This document shows, piece after piece, positions 1-8,299 of a stretch of DNA of 64,000 nucleotides. The DNA is from Halobacterium wangiae (GTDB lineage: Archaea > Halobacteriota > Halobacteria > Halobacteriales > Halobacteriaceae). The stretch lies in NCBI RefSeq assembly GCF_021249345.1, contig NZ_CP089588.1, positions 1,364,001-1,428,000 of the forward strand. The letters are read 5' to 3'. Below the pieces are notes generated by a model. It did not search any database. It saw only the letters and a list, made by a program, of their open reading frames with translations, and had not been told where the DNA came from. The number at the start of each line of letters is the position of its first letter. The first letter of the stretch is position 1. A program made the position numbers and the translations under genes.

Positions 1-161
1 ACGACGTCCGCGGCGGTGCTGTCGCCGACGTCGGCGGCGTTCGCGAGTTCGCCGGACGACGCGACGGCGAGACTCTGGAACGACTCGAATCCGTTCTCTC
101 GGAGTTTCTCTGCGGTTGCGGGACCGACACCGGGGAGTTCCTCGAGGTCTGCTTCGGGCAT
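1..161 (-). CDS. radA: DNA repair and recombination protein RadA, N-terminal fragment
   Basis: Only the first 53 residues lie in the window; the gene runs off the left edge. The translation starts [16 protein letters not shown] and continues as a helix-hairpin-helix domain ([12 protein letters not shown]). This matches from memory the N-terminal DNA-binding domain of haloarchaeal RadA, the RecA/Rad51-family recombinase that forms filaments on single-stranded DNA. The ATPase core is not visible, so the call rests on the N-terminus alone. The start is the ATG complementary to 159-161. The downstream neighbour on the other strand is a lipoprotein gene, so the short region 162-277 holds two divergent promoters. 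Confidence 0.85.
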   Translation of the reverse strand, partial: MPEADLEELPGVGPATAEKLRENGFESFQSLAVASSGELANAADVGDSTAADV

Positions 162-277
162 GTACTCCTGGCTTGGCCCCTCCACCGTATAAAGGCTCGT
201 ATACACCGGACTGAAAGTGAAACTGGGGGTCGGAGGCAGGGGTACCTTTATTGCTGTCGTCCAACTCCTCTGTGCCG

Positions 278-1009
278 ATGCCCTCCAGACGGCTCGCAGC
301 GGTCCTCGCAGCGATGGTACTGCTCTCCGGCTGTTCGATGCTCCCCGGCGGTGGCGGCGAGCAGACCACGACGCTCGACTCTCCGGACCGCCACGAACTC
401 GTCTTCGCCTCCGAGACCGGCGGCCACGAGTACGAGGCGACGGTGACCGTCGAACGGGACGGCGAGCAACTCCTCTCGGAGACCGTCGCCTCCGACGGCG
501 ACGGCCTGTACGCGGAACTCGCGACGTTCGACGAGCCGGGGCCGTACACGGTGACGGTGGACACGACGCTCCCCGACGCGGGCGGGGAGAACGAGCGCGT
601 GCAGTTCGAGACGGACGGCGACCTCGGGAACGCGACCGCCGTCCACCTCGACTACCAGGACGTCGAGCACGCGACGTTCGAACTGCCCCGCCGCGACCTC
701 GAACACGAACTCGGCGTGCAGTCGGATCACACGTCCATCGACGGGCCACAGCCGACGGAGGTCCACTTCCGCGTGGAGCACCGCGGCGAGCAGGTGGCCA
801 CCGAGACGACGACCGTCCAGGGGAGCGAACTCACGCGGTCCGTCGACCTCGCGGAGACCGGCGTCTACAACGTCGCAGTCCGCATCGACGACACGTGGGC
901 GAACGACACCGTCGTCGTCACCACGCCCGCCCAGCACGTCGCGGTCACCGTCAACGACCACGGCGACGACGCGACCATCGAGGTCCAGCAGCCGTTCCAG
1001 TGGAACTGA
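278..1009 (+). CDS. secreted lipoprotein of unknown function
   Basis: The predicted protein has 243 residues. It begins with a short basic segment and a hydrophobic helix ending in a lipobox (LLSGC), followed by a Gly-rich linker, so it is probably exported and lipid-anchored on the outer face of the membrane. The rest is acidic and rich in beta-strand patterns (repeated VTV and VxF segments), suggesting one or two immunoglobulin-like or Greek-key domains. I do not recognise a named family. The ATG at 278 is preferred to an in-frame TTG at 251 because it puts the signal peptide at the N-terminus. It lies between radA (divergent) and nmd3 (same strand, 59 bases on). Confidence 0.75.
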   Translation: MPSRRLAAVLAAMVLLSGCSMLPGGGGEQTTTLDSPDRHELVFASETGGHEYEATVTVERDGEQLLSETVASDGDGLYAELATFDEPGPYTVTVDTTLPDAGGENERVQFETDGDLGNATAVHLDYQDVEHATFELPRRDLEHELGVQSDHTSIDGPQPTEVHFRVEHRGEQVATETTTVQGSELTRSVDLAETGVYNVAVRIDDTWANDTVVVTTPAQHVAVTVNDHGDDATIEVQQPFQWN

Positions 1010-1068
1010 CGGCGGACCGCCCCGGTCGTGACGGGCGACTTAACACGGTCGGCGGCCTACGGCGCGGT

Positions 1069-2169
1069 ATGACCGACGCAGGGACCTCTTTCTGCCCGCG
1101 CTGTGGCGACCCCATCGCCGAGGACGGCGACGGGGCCACTCGCCGCGAGCGCTCGCTCTGTGACGCCTGCTACTTCTCCGACTTCGACCTCGTGGACGCG
1201 CCCGACCGCATCGAGGTCCGGGTGTGTGCGCGCTGTGGCGCCGTCTACCGCGGCAACCGCTGGGTGGACGTCGGCGCCATGGACTACACGGACGTCGCCA
1301 TCGAGGAGACCAGCGAAGCCCTCGGCGTCCACGTCGAGGCCGAGGACGTCGAGTGGGAGGTGCGCCCGGAGCAACTCGACGAGAACTCCATCAGGATGCA
1401 CTGTTTCTTCTCGGGGACCGTCCGCGGCACCGTCCAGACCGAGGAGGTCGTCGTGCCAGTGAAGGTGAGCCGCCAGACGTGCACGCGCTGTGGCCGCATC
1501 GCCGGGGATTACTACGCCTCGACGGTGCAGGTGCGGGCGAACGGCCGCGACCCGACCAGCGAGGAGACCGACCGCGCGGAGGAACTCGCCCACAGCATCG
1601 TCGCCGACATGGAGTCGACGGGCGACCGGAACGCATTCGTCACGGAGATCACGGACGCCGAGTCCGGCATCGACATCAAGCTCTCGACGAACAAGATCGG
1701 GCTGAAGCTCTCCCGGAAACTCGTCGAGGAGTTCGGCGGCGGCTTCGAGGACCACGAGACGCTCGTCACTGAGGACGAGGACGGCAACGAGGTGTACCGG
1801 GTGACGTACGCGGTCCGCTTCCCGGAGTTCAAGCCCGGCGACGTCATCGACCTCGCGGACGACGACGGCGGCCCGGTGCTCGTGCGTTCCGTGCGTGGGA
1901 ACCTGAAGGGCGTCCGGGTCACCACCGGCGAGCCGTACGAGGCGAGCTACGAGGACGGCGACAGTCCCGAGGCCCGGAAACTCGGCGCCCGCGAGGACGC
2001 CGCCGAGGCCACCGTCGTCACCGTCGAGGACGACAACTCAGTCCAGATCCTCGACCCCGAGACGTTCGAGTCGAAGACCGTGCCGCGACCGGACTACGTC
2101 GACGAGGACGCCAGCACCGTCCCGGCACTGAAGTCCCGCGCCGGCCTCCACGTCCTCCCCGAAGCGTGA
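1069..2169 (+). CDS. NMD3-family 60S-type ribosomal export/assembly protein
   Basis: The protein has 366 residues. Zinc-ribbon cysteine pairs occur at C9/C12, C31/C34, C53/C56 and C138/C141, in the CxRCG style of the Nmd3 N-terminal domain, followed by a central region and an OB/SH3-like C-terminal half. Eukaryotic Nmd3 is the export adaptor of the large ribosomal subunit; archaeal homologues are thought to act in large-subunit maturation, though the exact role is unsettled. The start at 1069 puts the first CPRCG motif near the N-terminus; a much longer open frame upstream is a by-product of high GC. The stop overlaps the next start by four bases (GTGA), so the two genes are probably translationally coupled. 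Confidence 0.88.
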   Translation: MTDAGTSFCPRCGDPIAEDGDGATRRERSLCDACYFSDFDLVDAPDRIEVRVCARCGAVYRGNRWVDVGAMDYTDVAIEETSEALGVHVEAEDVEWEVRPEQLDENSIRMHCFFSGTVRGTVQTEEVVVPVKVSRQTCTRCGRIAGDYYASTVQVRANGRDPTSEETDRAEELAHSIVADMESTGDRNAFVTEITDAESGIDIKLSTNKIGLKLSRKLVEEFGGGFEDHETLVTEDEDGNEVYRVTYAVRFPEFKPGDVIDLADDDGGPVLVRSVRGNLKGVRVTTGEPYEASYEDGDSPEARKLGAREDAAEATVVTVEDDNSVQILDPETFESKTVPRPDYVDEDASTVPALKSRAGLHVLPEA

Positions 2170-3200
2170 CGGACCTCGCCGTCGTCGTCCCGAAACCCGA
2201 CGCCGAGGACCGCATCGCGGCCCTCGAAGCGGAGGGCGTCTACGACGACGCCCGGAAGGTCAGCGAGCACGACGCCGAGCGCGTCGAACTCCCGGTGACC
2301 GAACGCCCGCAGACCACGGCCTTCGAACGTGTCGTCGAGCAGCACGATCCCGAGATGCGCTCCCCGGACCTCGACGCGCTCCTCCGCGAGCGCGGCTGGA
2401 GCGACGAGGAACTGGCCCGTGCGCCCTCCTCGTGGGCGGTTATCGGGACCGTTCTCCTCGCGTCGTTCGGCGACTGCCCCCGCCCCGAGGAGGTCGGCGA
2501 GGCGCTGCTCGACCTCCACGGCGAGGCGGACACCGTGCTCGACCGCCGTGGGGTCAGCGGAGAACACCGCGAACCCGACGTGGCGGTCGTCGCGGGCGCG
2601 GGCGACACCGAGACCGTCCACACCGAACACGGCACGCGGTACGCGATGGACCTCGCTCGCGTGATGTTCGCGCCCGGGAACGAGGCCGAGCGCGTCCGCA
2701 TGGGCGAGGTCACCGGCGACGGCGAGCGCGTGCTTGACATGTTCGCGGGCGTCGGCTACTTCGCGCTCCCGATGGCGCGGGCCGGCGCCGACGTCACCGC
2801 CGTCGAGACGAACCCCGAGGCGTTCCGCTTCCTCGCGGAGAACGCACAGCTCAACGACGTCGCCGACCGACTGGACTGTCTCCTCGGCGACTGCCGCGAC
2901 GTGGAGACGACGGCGGACCGGGTCGTGATGGGCTACTACGACGCGCTCGGCGGCGGCCCCGTCCACGGTGAGGGTGACGACCCGGGCTACCTCGCGGCGG
3001 CCCTCGACAACCTGGTCTCGGGTGGCACGCTCCACGCGCACGCCGTCGCGCCCGAGACCGAACTCCCGGACAGGCCGGAGACGGCGCTCCGCGAGGGCTG
3101 TGAGCGCGCCGGCCGCGACGTCGACGTCGAGGCGGTGCGGCGGGTGAAGTCCCACAGCGAGGGCGTCTACCACGTCGTCCTCGACGCCCGCGTGGACTGA
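2166..3200 (+). CDS. Trm5/TYW2-family tRNA modification enzyme, Taw2-like
   Basis: This is a 344-residue class I SAM-dependent enzyme with motif I DMFAGVGYF at about 191-199 and an acidic residue in the following strand (VETNP). Trm5 methylates N1 of G37; the related TYW2/Taw2 transfers the aminocarboxypropyl group of SAM onto the wyosine precursor at position 37. The segment after strand 4 reads DRVVMGYYDA (about 251-260) rather than the NLP-type motif of Trm5, which favours Taw2. The start is a GTG overlapping the nmd3 stop by four bases. The assignment between Taw2 and Trm5 is inference; membership of the family is clear. Confidence 0.8.
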   Translation: MTDLAVVVPKPDAEDRIAALEAEGVYDDARKVSEHDAERVELPVTERPQTTAFERVVEQHDPEMRSPDLDALLRERGWSDEELARAPSSWAVIGTVLLASFGDCPRPEEVGEALLDLHGEADTVLDRRGVSGEHREPDVAVVAGAGDTETVHTEHGTRYAMDLARVMFAPGNEAERVRMGEVTGDGERVLDMFAGVGYFALPMARAGADVTAVETNPEAFRFLAENAQLNDVADRLDCLLGDCRDVETTADRVVMGYYDALGGGPVHGEGDDPGYLAAALDNLVSGGTLHAHAVAPETELPDRPETALREGCERAGRDVDVEAVRRVKSHSEGVYHVVLDARVD

Positions 3201-3238
3201 CCAGCAGGTCTTTGGGTCGACAGTGCTACAGTTCCAGT

Positions 3239-3322
3239 ATGACCCGGCAGCAGGTGCTCGCCGTCTTCCTGACGGTGCTGATGCTCGGCTCCTCGATAGT
3301 GTACGGGCTCTCCTTCATCTGA
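3239..3322 (+). CDS. tiny single-span membrane protein, 27 residues
   Basis: A short reading frame begins MTRQQVLAVFLTVLM and continues with hydrophobic residues to LSFI. It would form one membrane helix. It lies 38 bases after the taw2-like gene on the same strand and 13 bases before the 3' end of the convergent helicase gene. Such tiny membrane proteins are common in haloarchaea but are usually missed. No function can be given; coding status rests on the clean hydrophobic pattern and the position. Confidence 0.5.
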   Translation: MTRQQVLAVFLTVLMLGSSIVYGLSFI

Positions 3323-3335
3323 GGCGGCCGGCCGC

Positions 3336-5138
3336 CTACTCGGTGTTCCAGACATCGGCCATCGGTCCGGACACCGACGGCTGCTCGTCCTCGTCGTCAG
3401 CGCCGTCGCTTTCTGCCGACGCGCCAGTCGCAGTTCTGCCGCTGTTCTCGGTCGCGTTTCCACCCGTGGACGGGGCTTCCACCTGATCGACGCCGCCGGT
3501 CGTGTCGCCGAGCGCGGCGTCGACGTCCACCTCGGGCAGGTCTGGGACGCTCATCCGGTCGACCTGCTCGCGGAACCACGGCGGCATGTCGGTGCGGGCG
3601 CGCTCGAAGAGGTCGAGGATGCTGGTGTCCGCGACGTACGTCGCGCCCTGGTCGTCTGGTGCGCGGACGACCCGTCCGCAGGCCTGGATGACTGTCCGCA
3701 GGGCGGTGCGGTAGTACCACGCCCACTGGCCGTCGGCGAGGCGGGCGGCGACCCGGGAGTCGTTCGTGTTGAGGAACGGCGCCTTGCAGAGCACCTGCCA
3801 GCGCGAGAGGTCGTAGGCGAGGTCGAGGGCCTCCTCCATCTTCACGGCGATAAAGACCTCCGGGTCGTCGCTGGCCTTCCAGCGTTCGAGTTCCGCGTCC
3901 CGCGTGTCGCTGTCGTGGGTGCGCACGCGGTCGCCGACCCCGTACTTACGGAGGTGGCCCGCGAGTTTCTCCGCGATGTCGTAGGAGTGGGCGTGGACGA
4001 TGCCCTTCTCGTCCGGGTGGTTCGCCATCACGCGCACCACCGTCTCGGCCACCTTCGGGAGGGTCTCGTCGCGGTGCTCGTAGGTCATCTTCCCCTGGGT
4101 GACGTCGTACAGCGGCCGGTTCTCCACGGGGAACGTGTGTTCGACGTCGACGAGCGCGACGTTCGACGGGTCGAGGCCGACGCTCCGGCAGAACGCCTCC
4201 TTGTTGAGGATGGTCGCCGAGAGTAGCGCGTGCCGGTTCGCGCGGTCCCACACCGTGTGCGTGAGGTAGCGCTCGGGGTCCATCGGCTTCACCGTCACGC
4301 CGTTCTCGTCGGCGTCGACCACCCACGTCGTGGCCGACTCCGGGTCGTTGTAGTCCTCGACGAACCAGCTTAACTCGGAGATGAGCTCCTGGAGGCGGTC
4401 GCGCTCGCCGGCCTCCTCGGCGGTGAGTTCGTCCTGGCCGAGCAGTTCGTCCTTGGCCGCCTCGCAGACCCGCGTGAGGTGTTCGGCGAAGTTCACCGCG
4501 GCGTCCACGTCGCCGTCGAGGTCCGGCACCCGAACCTCCTCCCAGACGGGGACGGTGCGGTCGTTCAGGTCGATGGTGGCGTACATCTCCGCCCACTCCG
4601 CGAGGCCGTGGGCCTCGTCGATGACGCAGACGTCCCGGGTCCGGAACACCTCCGACCCGGCGGTCCGCATGAAGTACGCCAGCGTCATCGCGGCGTAGTC
4701 CCGCGAGGAGGCGATGGCGCGGTCCGAGAAGTACGGACAGCGGTGTTTGACCGCGCAGTCGTAGCCCCGCTCGCGGGCGCAGGGCGCCCGGTCGACCGGC
4801 GTCGTCTCCTCGTTCGGGAGGATGCAGGTGTAGTTGGACTTCCCGCGGATGAGCTTGAGGTCGTCCAGCAGGTCGTCCTCCGCGACGTCGTCCAACTGGC
4901 TCACCTGTGGCGTGGTGTAGTAGGCGCCGGTGGCGTCCGTCGGGTCGGCCTCCTCGACGGTGCGAGCACACCCCATGATCGCGCGAGCGACGAGGCTCTT
5001 CCCGCTGCCCGTCGGCGCGCGCACCAGCACCACGTCGTTGCCGTCCTCGAAGGCCGCGCGCACGTCCCGGAGCGCCTGTTCCTGCGCGCCCCGGAACTCC
5101 GGCGCGGGGAACTCCCCGACGATGCGACCTGGTTTCAC
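3336..5138 (-). CDS. XPD/Rad3-like superfamily 2 DNA helicase with Fe-S cysteines
   Basis: The protein has about 600 residues with Walker A APTGSGKS (41-48), a DEAH box (174-177) and four cysteines C105, C120, C128 and C134 between them. That is the position of the [4Fe-4S] domain of XPD-family helicases, which unwind DNA 5' to 3' in repair. The C-terminal helicase domain contains the QACGRVVR motif VI segment. The last 60 residues are Ser/Glu/Asp-rich and probably disordered. The GTG at 5138 is the preferred start because family members begin just before FPAPEFRGAQ; an upstream ATG would add a short basic, Pro-rich extension. The upstream gene is divergent (5253). Confidence 0.88.
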   Translation of the reverse strand: MKPGRIVGEFPAPEFRGAQEQALRDVRAAFEDGNDVVLVRAPTGSGKSLVARAIMGCARTVEEADPTDATGAYYTTPQVSQLDDVAEDDLLDDLKLIRGKSNYTCILPNEETTPVDRAPCARERGYDCAVKHRCPYFSDRAIASSRDYAAMTLAYFMRTAGSEVFRTRDVCVIDEAHGLAEWAEMYATIDLNDRTVPVWEEVRVPDLDGDVDAAVNFAEHLTRVCEAAKDELLGQDELTAEEAGERDRLQELISELSWFVEDYNDPESATTWVVDADENGVTVKPMDPERYLTHTVWDRANRHALLSATILNKEAFCRSVGLDPSNVALVDVEHTFPVENRPLYDVTQGKMTYEHRDETLPKVAETVVRVMANHPDEKGIVHAHSYDIAEKLAGHLRKYGVGDRVRTHDSDTRDAELERWKASDDPEVFIAVKMEEALDLAYDLSRWQVLCKAPFLNTNDSRVAARLADGQWAWYYRTALRTVIQACGRVVRAPDDQGATYVADTSILDLFERARTDMPPWFREQVDRMSVPDLPEVDVDAALGDTTGGVDQVEAPSTGGNATENSGRTATGASAESDGADDEDEQPSVSGPMADVWNTE

Positions 5139-5252
5139 TGTCGGAGGGCAGGCGGGCCGCCGGGTTAACCTCACCGCTCGAAGACGACCGCGCGGCCGGG
5201 CCGGGCGAGTCGCCTGCTACAGTTTAACACGCTCGCGGCCGTTGGTCCTCTC

Positions 5253-5855
5253 ATGGCCCGAGACCACTTCGAGTCCGAACTGACAGGCAGTCGCGAGGAG
5301 ATCGCAGCGGCACTGAGCGGCGTGACAGACGGGATCCTCGCGGGGTCGGTGCGACTGGACGACGGCGCGGACGCCGTCACCGTCGACGTGCCCGAGGACA
5401 TCTCCCTGGAGATAGAACTCGAGAGCGAGGACGACGAACTGAGCCTCGAACTCGAGATGGAGTGGCCCGCGCCGGACGGTTCGCCGGCCGTCGCCCCCGC
5501 CGAGCAGCAGCCCGAATCGAGCGGCGACGTGGGCGGAGCCGACACGGGCGAGACCGAACCCGTCGAGGGGGGCGCGGAGACGTCGGCAGCGGGCACGGAC
5601 GCGTCCGACGCGGCGGCGCCCGCCGAAGGGACCGAGGACATCGTCGTCCCGGTGGCCGCGGCCGACGCCTCGCAGTCCCTGGCCCGCTTCGAGGTGTTCC
5701 GCGACCGGGGCGACGAGTGGCGCTGGCGGCTCCGCCACCGCAACGGGAACATCATCGCGACCAGCGGCGAGGGGTACACGCGCAAGCACAACGCCTGGAA
5801 GGGGCTCCGGAGCGTGGTGCAGAACGCGCCCGAAGCGGAGGTCCACGAGGACTGA
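5253..5855 (+). CDS. amphi-Trp domain plus DUF1508 (HVO_2922-type) protein
   Basis: The 200-residue protein has two parts. Residues 1-75 resemble the small amphi-Trp domain (acidic, alternating LELE strands, ending in WPAPDG). A low-complexity Ala/Glu/Pro linker follows (about 76-130). Residues 135-190 form a DUF1508/YegP-like domain with the FEVFRDRGDEWRWRLRHRNG pattern and the GEGYTRKHNA segment seen in HVO_2922-family proteins. The function is unknown; YegP-like domains bind no known ligand with certainty. The gene stands alone between a divergent helicase and a convergent channel gene. Confidence 0.75.
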   Translation: MARDHFESELTGSREEIAAALSGVTDGILAGSVRLDDGADAVTVDVPEDISLEIELESEDDELSLELEMEWPAPDGSPAVAPAEQQPESSGDVGGADTGETEPVEGGAETSAAGTDASDAAAPAEGTEDIVVPVAAADASQSLARFEVFRDRGDEWRWRLRHRNGNIIATSGEGYTRKHNAWKGLRSVVQNAPEAEVHED

Positions 5856-5892
5856 CGACCCGGGAACGGACGCCGGTCGGCCGGCGAGGCGC

Positions 5893-6894
5893 CTACGACT
5901 CGCGAGTGTTCGGCCACTCGTGCTCGTCGGACCGCACGAGGCCGAGTAGCCGCCGTCGACGCTCCTCGAGGTCGGCGAGTGCGTCGGCGAACGCCTCGTC
6001 GGAGACTGTGGGGACGCCCGCTTCGCGGAGGGCGTCGAGGTCGGGTCCGGGCGGCGCTTCCTCGGCCGGTTCGACGTACGCGGAGCCGACCGTCTGGAGG
6101 TACTCGCCGACGCTCGACCGGGACTCGGCGAGCAGGAGCGCGCCGGGGCGGTCGGCCTCGGGGACGCCGTGCTGGAACAGCGTGAGCGTCTCGTCGAGCA
6201 CCGCGACGCTGGTCGTCGGCGCCCGGTCGGACTGTCTGGTGTAGAAGTAGTGGAGTACGGGGTACGCCATGTGGTTCGCGGTCAGGGTGTTGAGCTGTGT
6301 CGCGACCGTGTTCAGGGGGACGCGCAGCCCGGAGAACCGCTCGCCGTCCCAGCTCCGCCGGAGCACCTCCGTGCCCCGCTCCCCCAGTCCGCTGACGTTC
6401 TTCGCGAACGTCCGCTTCTGCGTGACCGCGCCGAGCACGGAGAGGACGTACGTGACACTCAGCGTCACGAACAGCATCCCGCTCCCGGCCGCGAGCGTGG
6501 TGGCGACCTGCCAGACCGTCCCGCGCGGGACGAAGTCGCCGTTGCCGAGCGTGAAGAACACGTACCCAGTGAAGTAGACGAGGTCTCCCCACCCGACCGT
6601 GCGGGCGCCGAACGCGTCCGCGATCGCCTCGCCCGCGCTCGCGAACACCAGCGTCCAGCCGCCCCACAGCCCGGCCGTCCAGACGACGAACCCGGCCCCC
6701 AGCACCAGCGGCCCCCCGAGCTCGAGCAGCCGCGACTCCCGCGACCCAACGCGCCGCAGCACCCGCCACGTCCCCGACATCAGGCGCGCCGTCAGCGGGC
6801 CAGCGCCGCCCTCCACCCAGACGATCGTCCACAGCAGGTCGACCACGACCCCGACGAGCAGGACGAGGCCGACGACGAGGGTGACGACGCTCAT
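5893..6894 (-). CDS. two-TM-type potassium channel family membrane protein
   Basis: The 333-residue protein has an N-terminal hydrophobic helix (about 4-24), a second span near 62-85, a pore loop with TLGNGDFVP (about 113-121) and a further span (about 125-157). The TLGNGD segment corresponds to the TxGxGD selectivity filter of Ion_trans_2 potassium channels. The remaining 170 residues are soluble and may be a cytoplasmic regulatory region; no RCK/TrkA-N glycine motif is evident. It is convergent with the amphi-Trp gene, 38 bases away. Ion selectivity is inferred from the filter only. Confidence 0.82.
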   Translation of the reverse strand: MSVVTLVVGLVLLVGVVVDLLWTIVWVEGGAGPLTARLMSGTWRVLRRVGSRESRLLELGGPLVLGAGFVVWTAGLWGGWTLVFASAGEAIADAFGARTVGWGDLVYFTGYVFFTLGNGDFVPRGTVWQVATTLAAGSGMLFVTLSVTYVLSVLGAVTQKRTFAKNVSGLGERGTEVLRRSWDGERFSGLRVPLNTVATQLNTLTANHMAYPVLHYFYTRQSDRAPTTSVAVLDETLTLFQHGVPEADRPGALLLAESRSSVGEYLQTVGSAYVEPAEEAPPGPDLDALREAGVPTVSDEAFADALADLEERRRRLLGLVRSDEHEWPNTRES

Positions 6895-7076
6895 CCCCCG
6901 TCCCTCCCGCTGCCGGACGCTCGCTGCGGGACCCCACCAGCCGCGCCACCCGGAACCGTACTGCCTCCGCTGGACTGGTTCGAGTCAGTTCTCACCCGCG
7001 GGAGTACGCGCTCGACGCGGAAAGGTCCCCTACCGGCAGCCGCCAGCCGTTTTCCGAGTGCGCCGACAGCCCACGG

Positions 7077-7277
7077 TCAGTCCCGGAGGTCGTCGACGTC
7101 GCCAGCTCCCGGGTCGTCGGGCAGCGCGTCGATGCAGTCGAAACAGAGGAAGAACTCGGTGTCGTCCGTGAACTCCAGGGTCATCCCACCAGTCCTGGTC
7201 TGGCTGGTCGTCCAGATGTTCGCGATGCCGCCCGCGAGTCGGACCTCCCCGGCACACCCCTCGCACTGTTCGGCCAT
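7077..7277 (-). CDS. small zinc-binding protein, 66 residues
   Basis: The product begins MAEQCEGCAGEV and carries a second CFDC pair near residue 45, so two CxxC knuckles could bind one zinc ion. Haloarchaea encode many such small zinc proteins, mostly of unknown function. The ATG at 7277 is chosen over an upstream in-frame start because it puts the first knuckle close to the N-terminus. The gene lies 182 bases upstream of the channel gene on the same strand and is divergent from the cysteine-cluster gene at 7410. Confidence 0.65.
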   Translation of the reverse strand: MAEQCEGCAGEVRLAGGIANIWTTSQTRTGGMTLEFTDDTEFFLCFDCIDALPDDPGAGDVDDLRD

Positions 7278-7409
7278 ACCTCTCGTTGTGGTCCGGTGGG
7301 CAAACACTTTCGCCTCCAGGAGGGGGCCAGCCGTCTTTCACTACTCGAAGTAGTATCCCTGGCTCCCGCAGGGGGTACTCTGAACACCCTCAATCACGAA
7401 CGCGCGACC

Positions 7410-8282
7410 ATGGAGGTGGACTGCGAGAACTGCGCCGGCTGTTGTGTGGACTGGCGCGCGCTCGCGGACGTCCCCGAGCACGAGCGCCGCGGCCCACAGG
7501 AACCGCTCGACGACACGTACAACCTCGTGCCGCTCACGCGCGAGGACGTGCGGGCGTTCGTCGACGCGGGGCTGGGGGACGCGATGACGCCGCGGCTCTG
7601 GCGCGCTCGCGAGGGGCCGAGCGTCGAGGTGGACGGCCACCAGGTCGCCGCAGTCGCCGGCAAGCCGGCGTTCTTCGTCGGCCTCCGGAAGGTCCCGAAA
7701 CCGGTCGCCCCGTTCGACACCGACCCGCGGTGGCTGCCGACGTGCGCGTTCCTCGACCCCGAGACCCTCCAGTGTCGCATCCACGACGACCCCGAGTACC
7801 CCGCGGAGTGCGGGGCCTACCCCGGCCACAACCTCGCGCTCGACGTCGAGACCGAGTGCGAGCGCGTCGAGGAACACGTCGGCGGCGACCGCCTGCTCGA
7901 CGACACACCGCCCGGGGAGACGGCGGCGCTCCTGTTCGGCCCGGAGGCGGTCGGCCAGAAGGTGTTCGTCTACCCGGAGCCCGACGACCTGGCGGACGGC
8001 CTCGTCGACCGCCTCGTGGCAGGTGAACCCACCGACGTGGACCGGGCGCGGTTCGTCGCCGTCGCTGCCGCCAGCGCGCCCGGGACGACGGCCGTCGAAC
8101 CGACGAAACGCGAGCAGGCGTACGAGGCGACTCTCGACGCCGACTCCTGGGTCGGGCGCGCGGTCGCGGACTGGGCGACTCGCGCCGACAGCGACGACCC
8201 CGACCCGGCGCTCGGCGAGCGCGTGGAGGCGGCGCGGGGAGCGCCAGAGACGCCCGGCTGGGACGCACTGCGGTCGGAGTGA
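7410..8282 (+). CDS. YkgJ-family cysteine-cluster protein
   Basis: The 290-residue protein begins MEVDCENCAGCC (C5, C8, C11, C12) and has further cysteines at C112, C122 and C134 in a CAFLDPETLQC...ECGAYPG arrangement. This is the pattern of the YkgJ/UPF0153 family (CxxCxxCC), which is thought to bind zinc or an Fe-S cluster; its biochemical role is not established. The ATG at 7410 is preferred to an earlier in-frame start because it places the cluster at the N-terminus, as in the family. It is convergent with pstA, with 17 bases between stop codons. Confidence 0.8.
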   Translation: MEVDCENCAGCCVDWRALADVPEHERRGPQEPLDDTYNLVPLTREDVRAFVDAGLGDAMTPRLWRAREGPSVEVDGHQVAAVAGKPAFFVGLRKVPKPVAPFDTDPRWLPTCAFLDPETLQCRIHDDPEYPAECGAYPGHNLALDVETECERVEEHVGGDRLLDDTPPGETAALLFGPEAVGQKVFVYPEPDDLADGLVDRLVAGEPTDVDRARFVAVAAASAPGTTAVEPTKREQAYEATLDADSWVGRAVADWATRADSDDPDPALGERVEAARGAPETPGWDALRSE

Positions 8283-8299
8283 GGAGTGACCGGCGTTCG

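Noticed and set aside
217-1068. long plus-strand open frame running into nmd3
   Set aside because: It is out of frame with the lipoprotein gene, is very Arg-rich and reads as a high-GC shadow; nmd3 starts at 1069.
6963-6985. tRNA-like TTCGAGTC with a short stem near the channel gene
   Set aside because: The stem is four pairs with an eight-base loop, and no anticodon or acceptor arm can be drawn.
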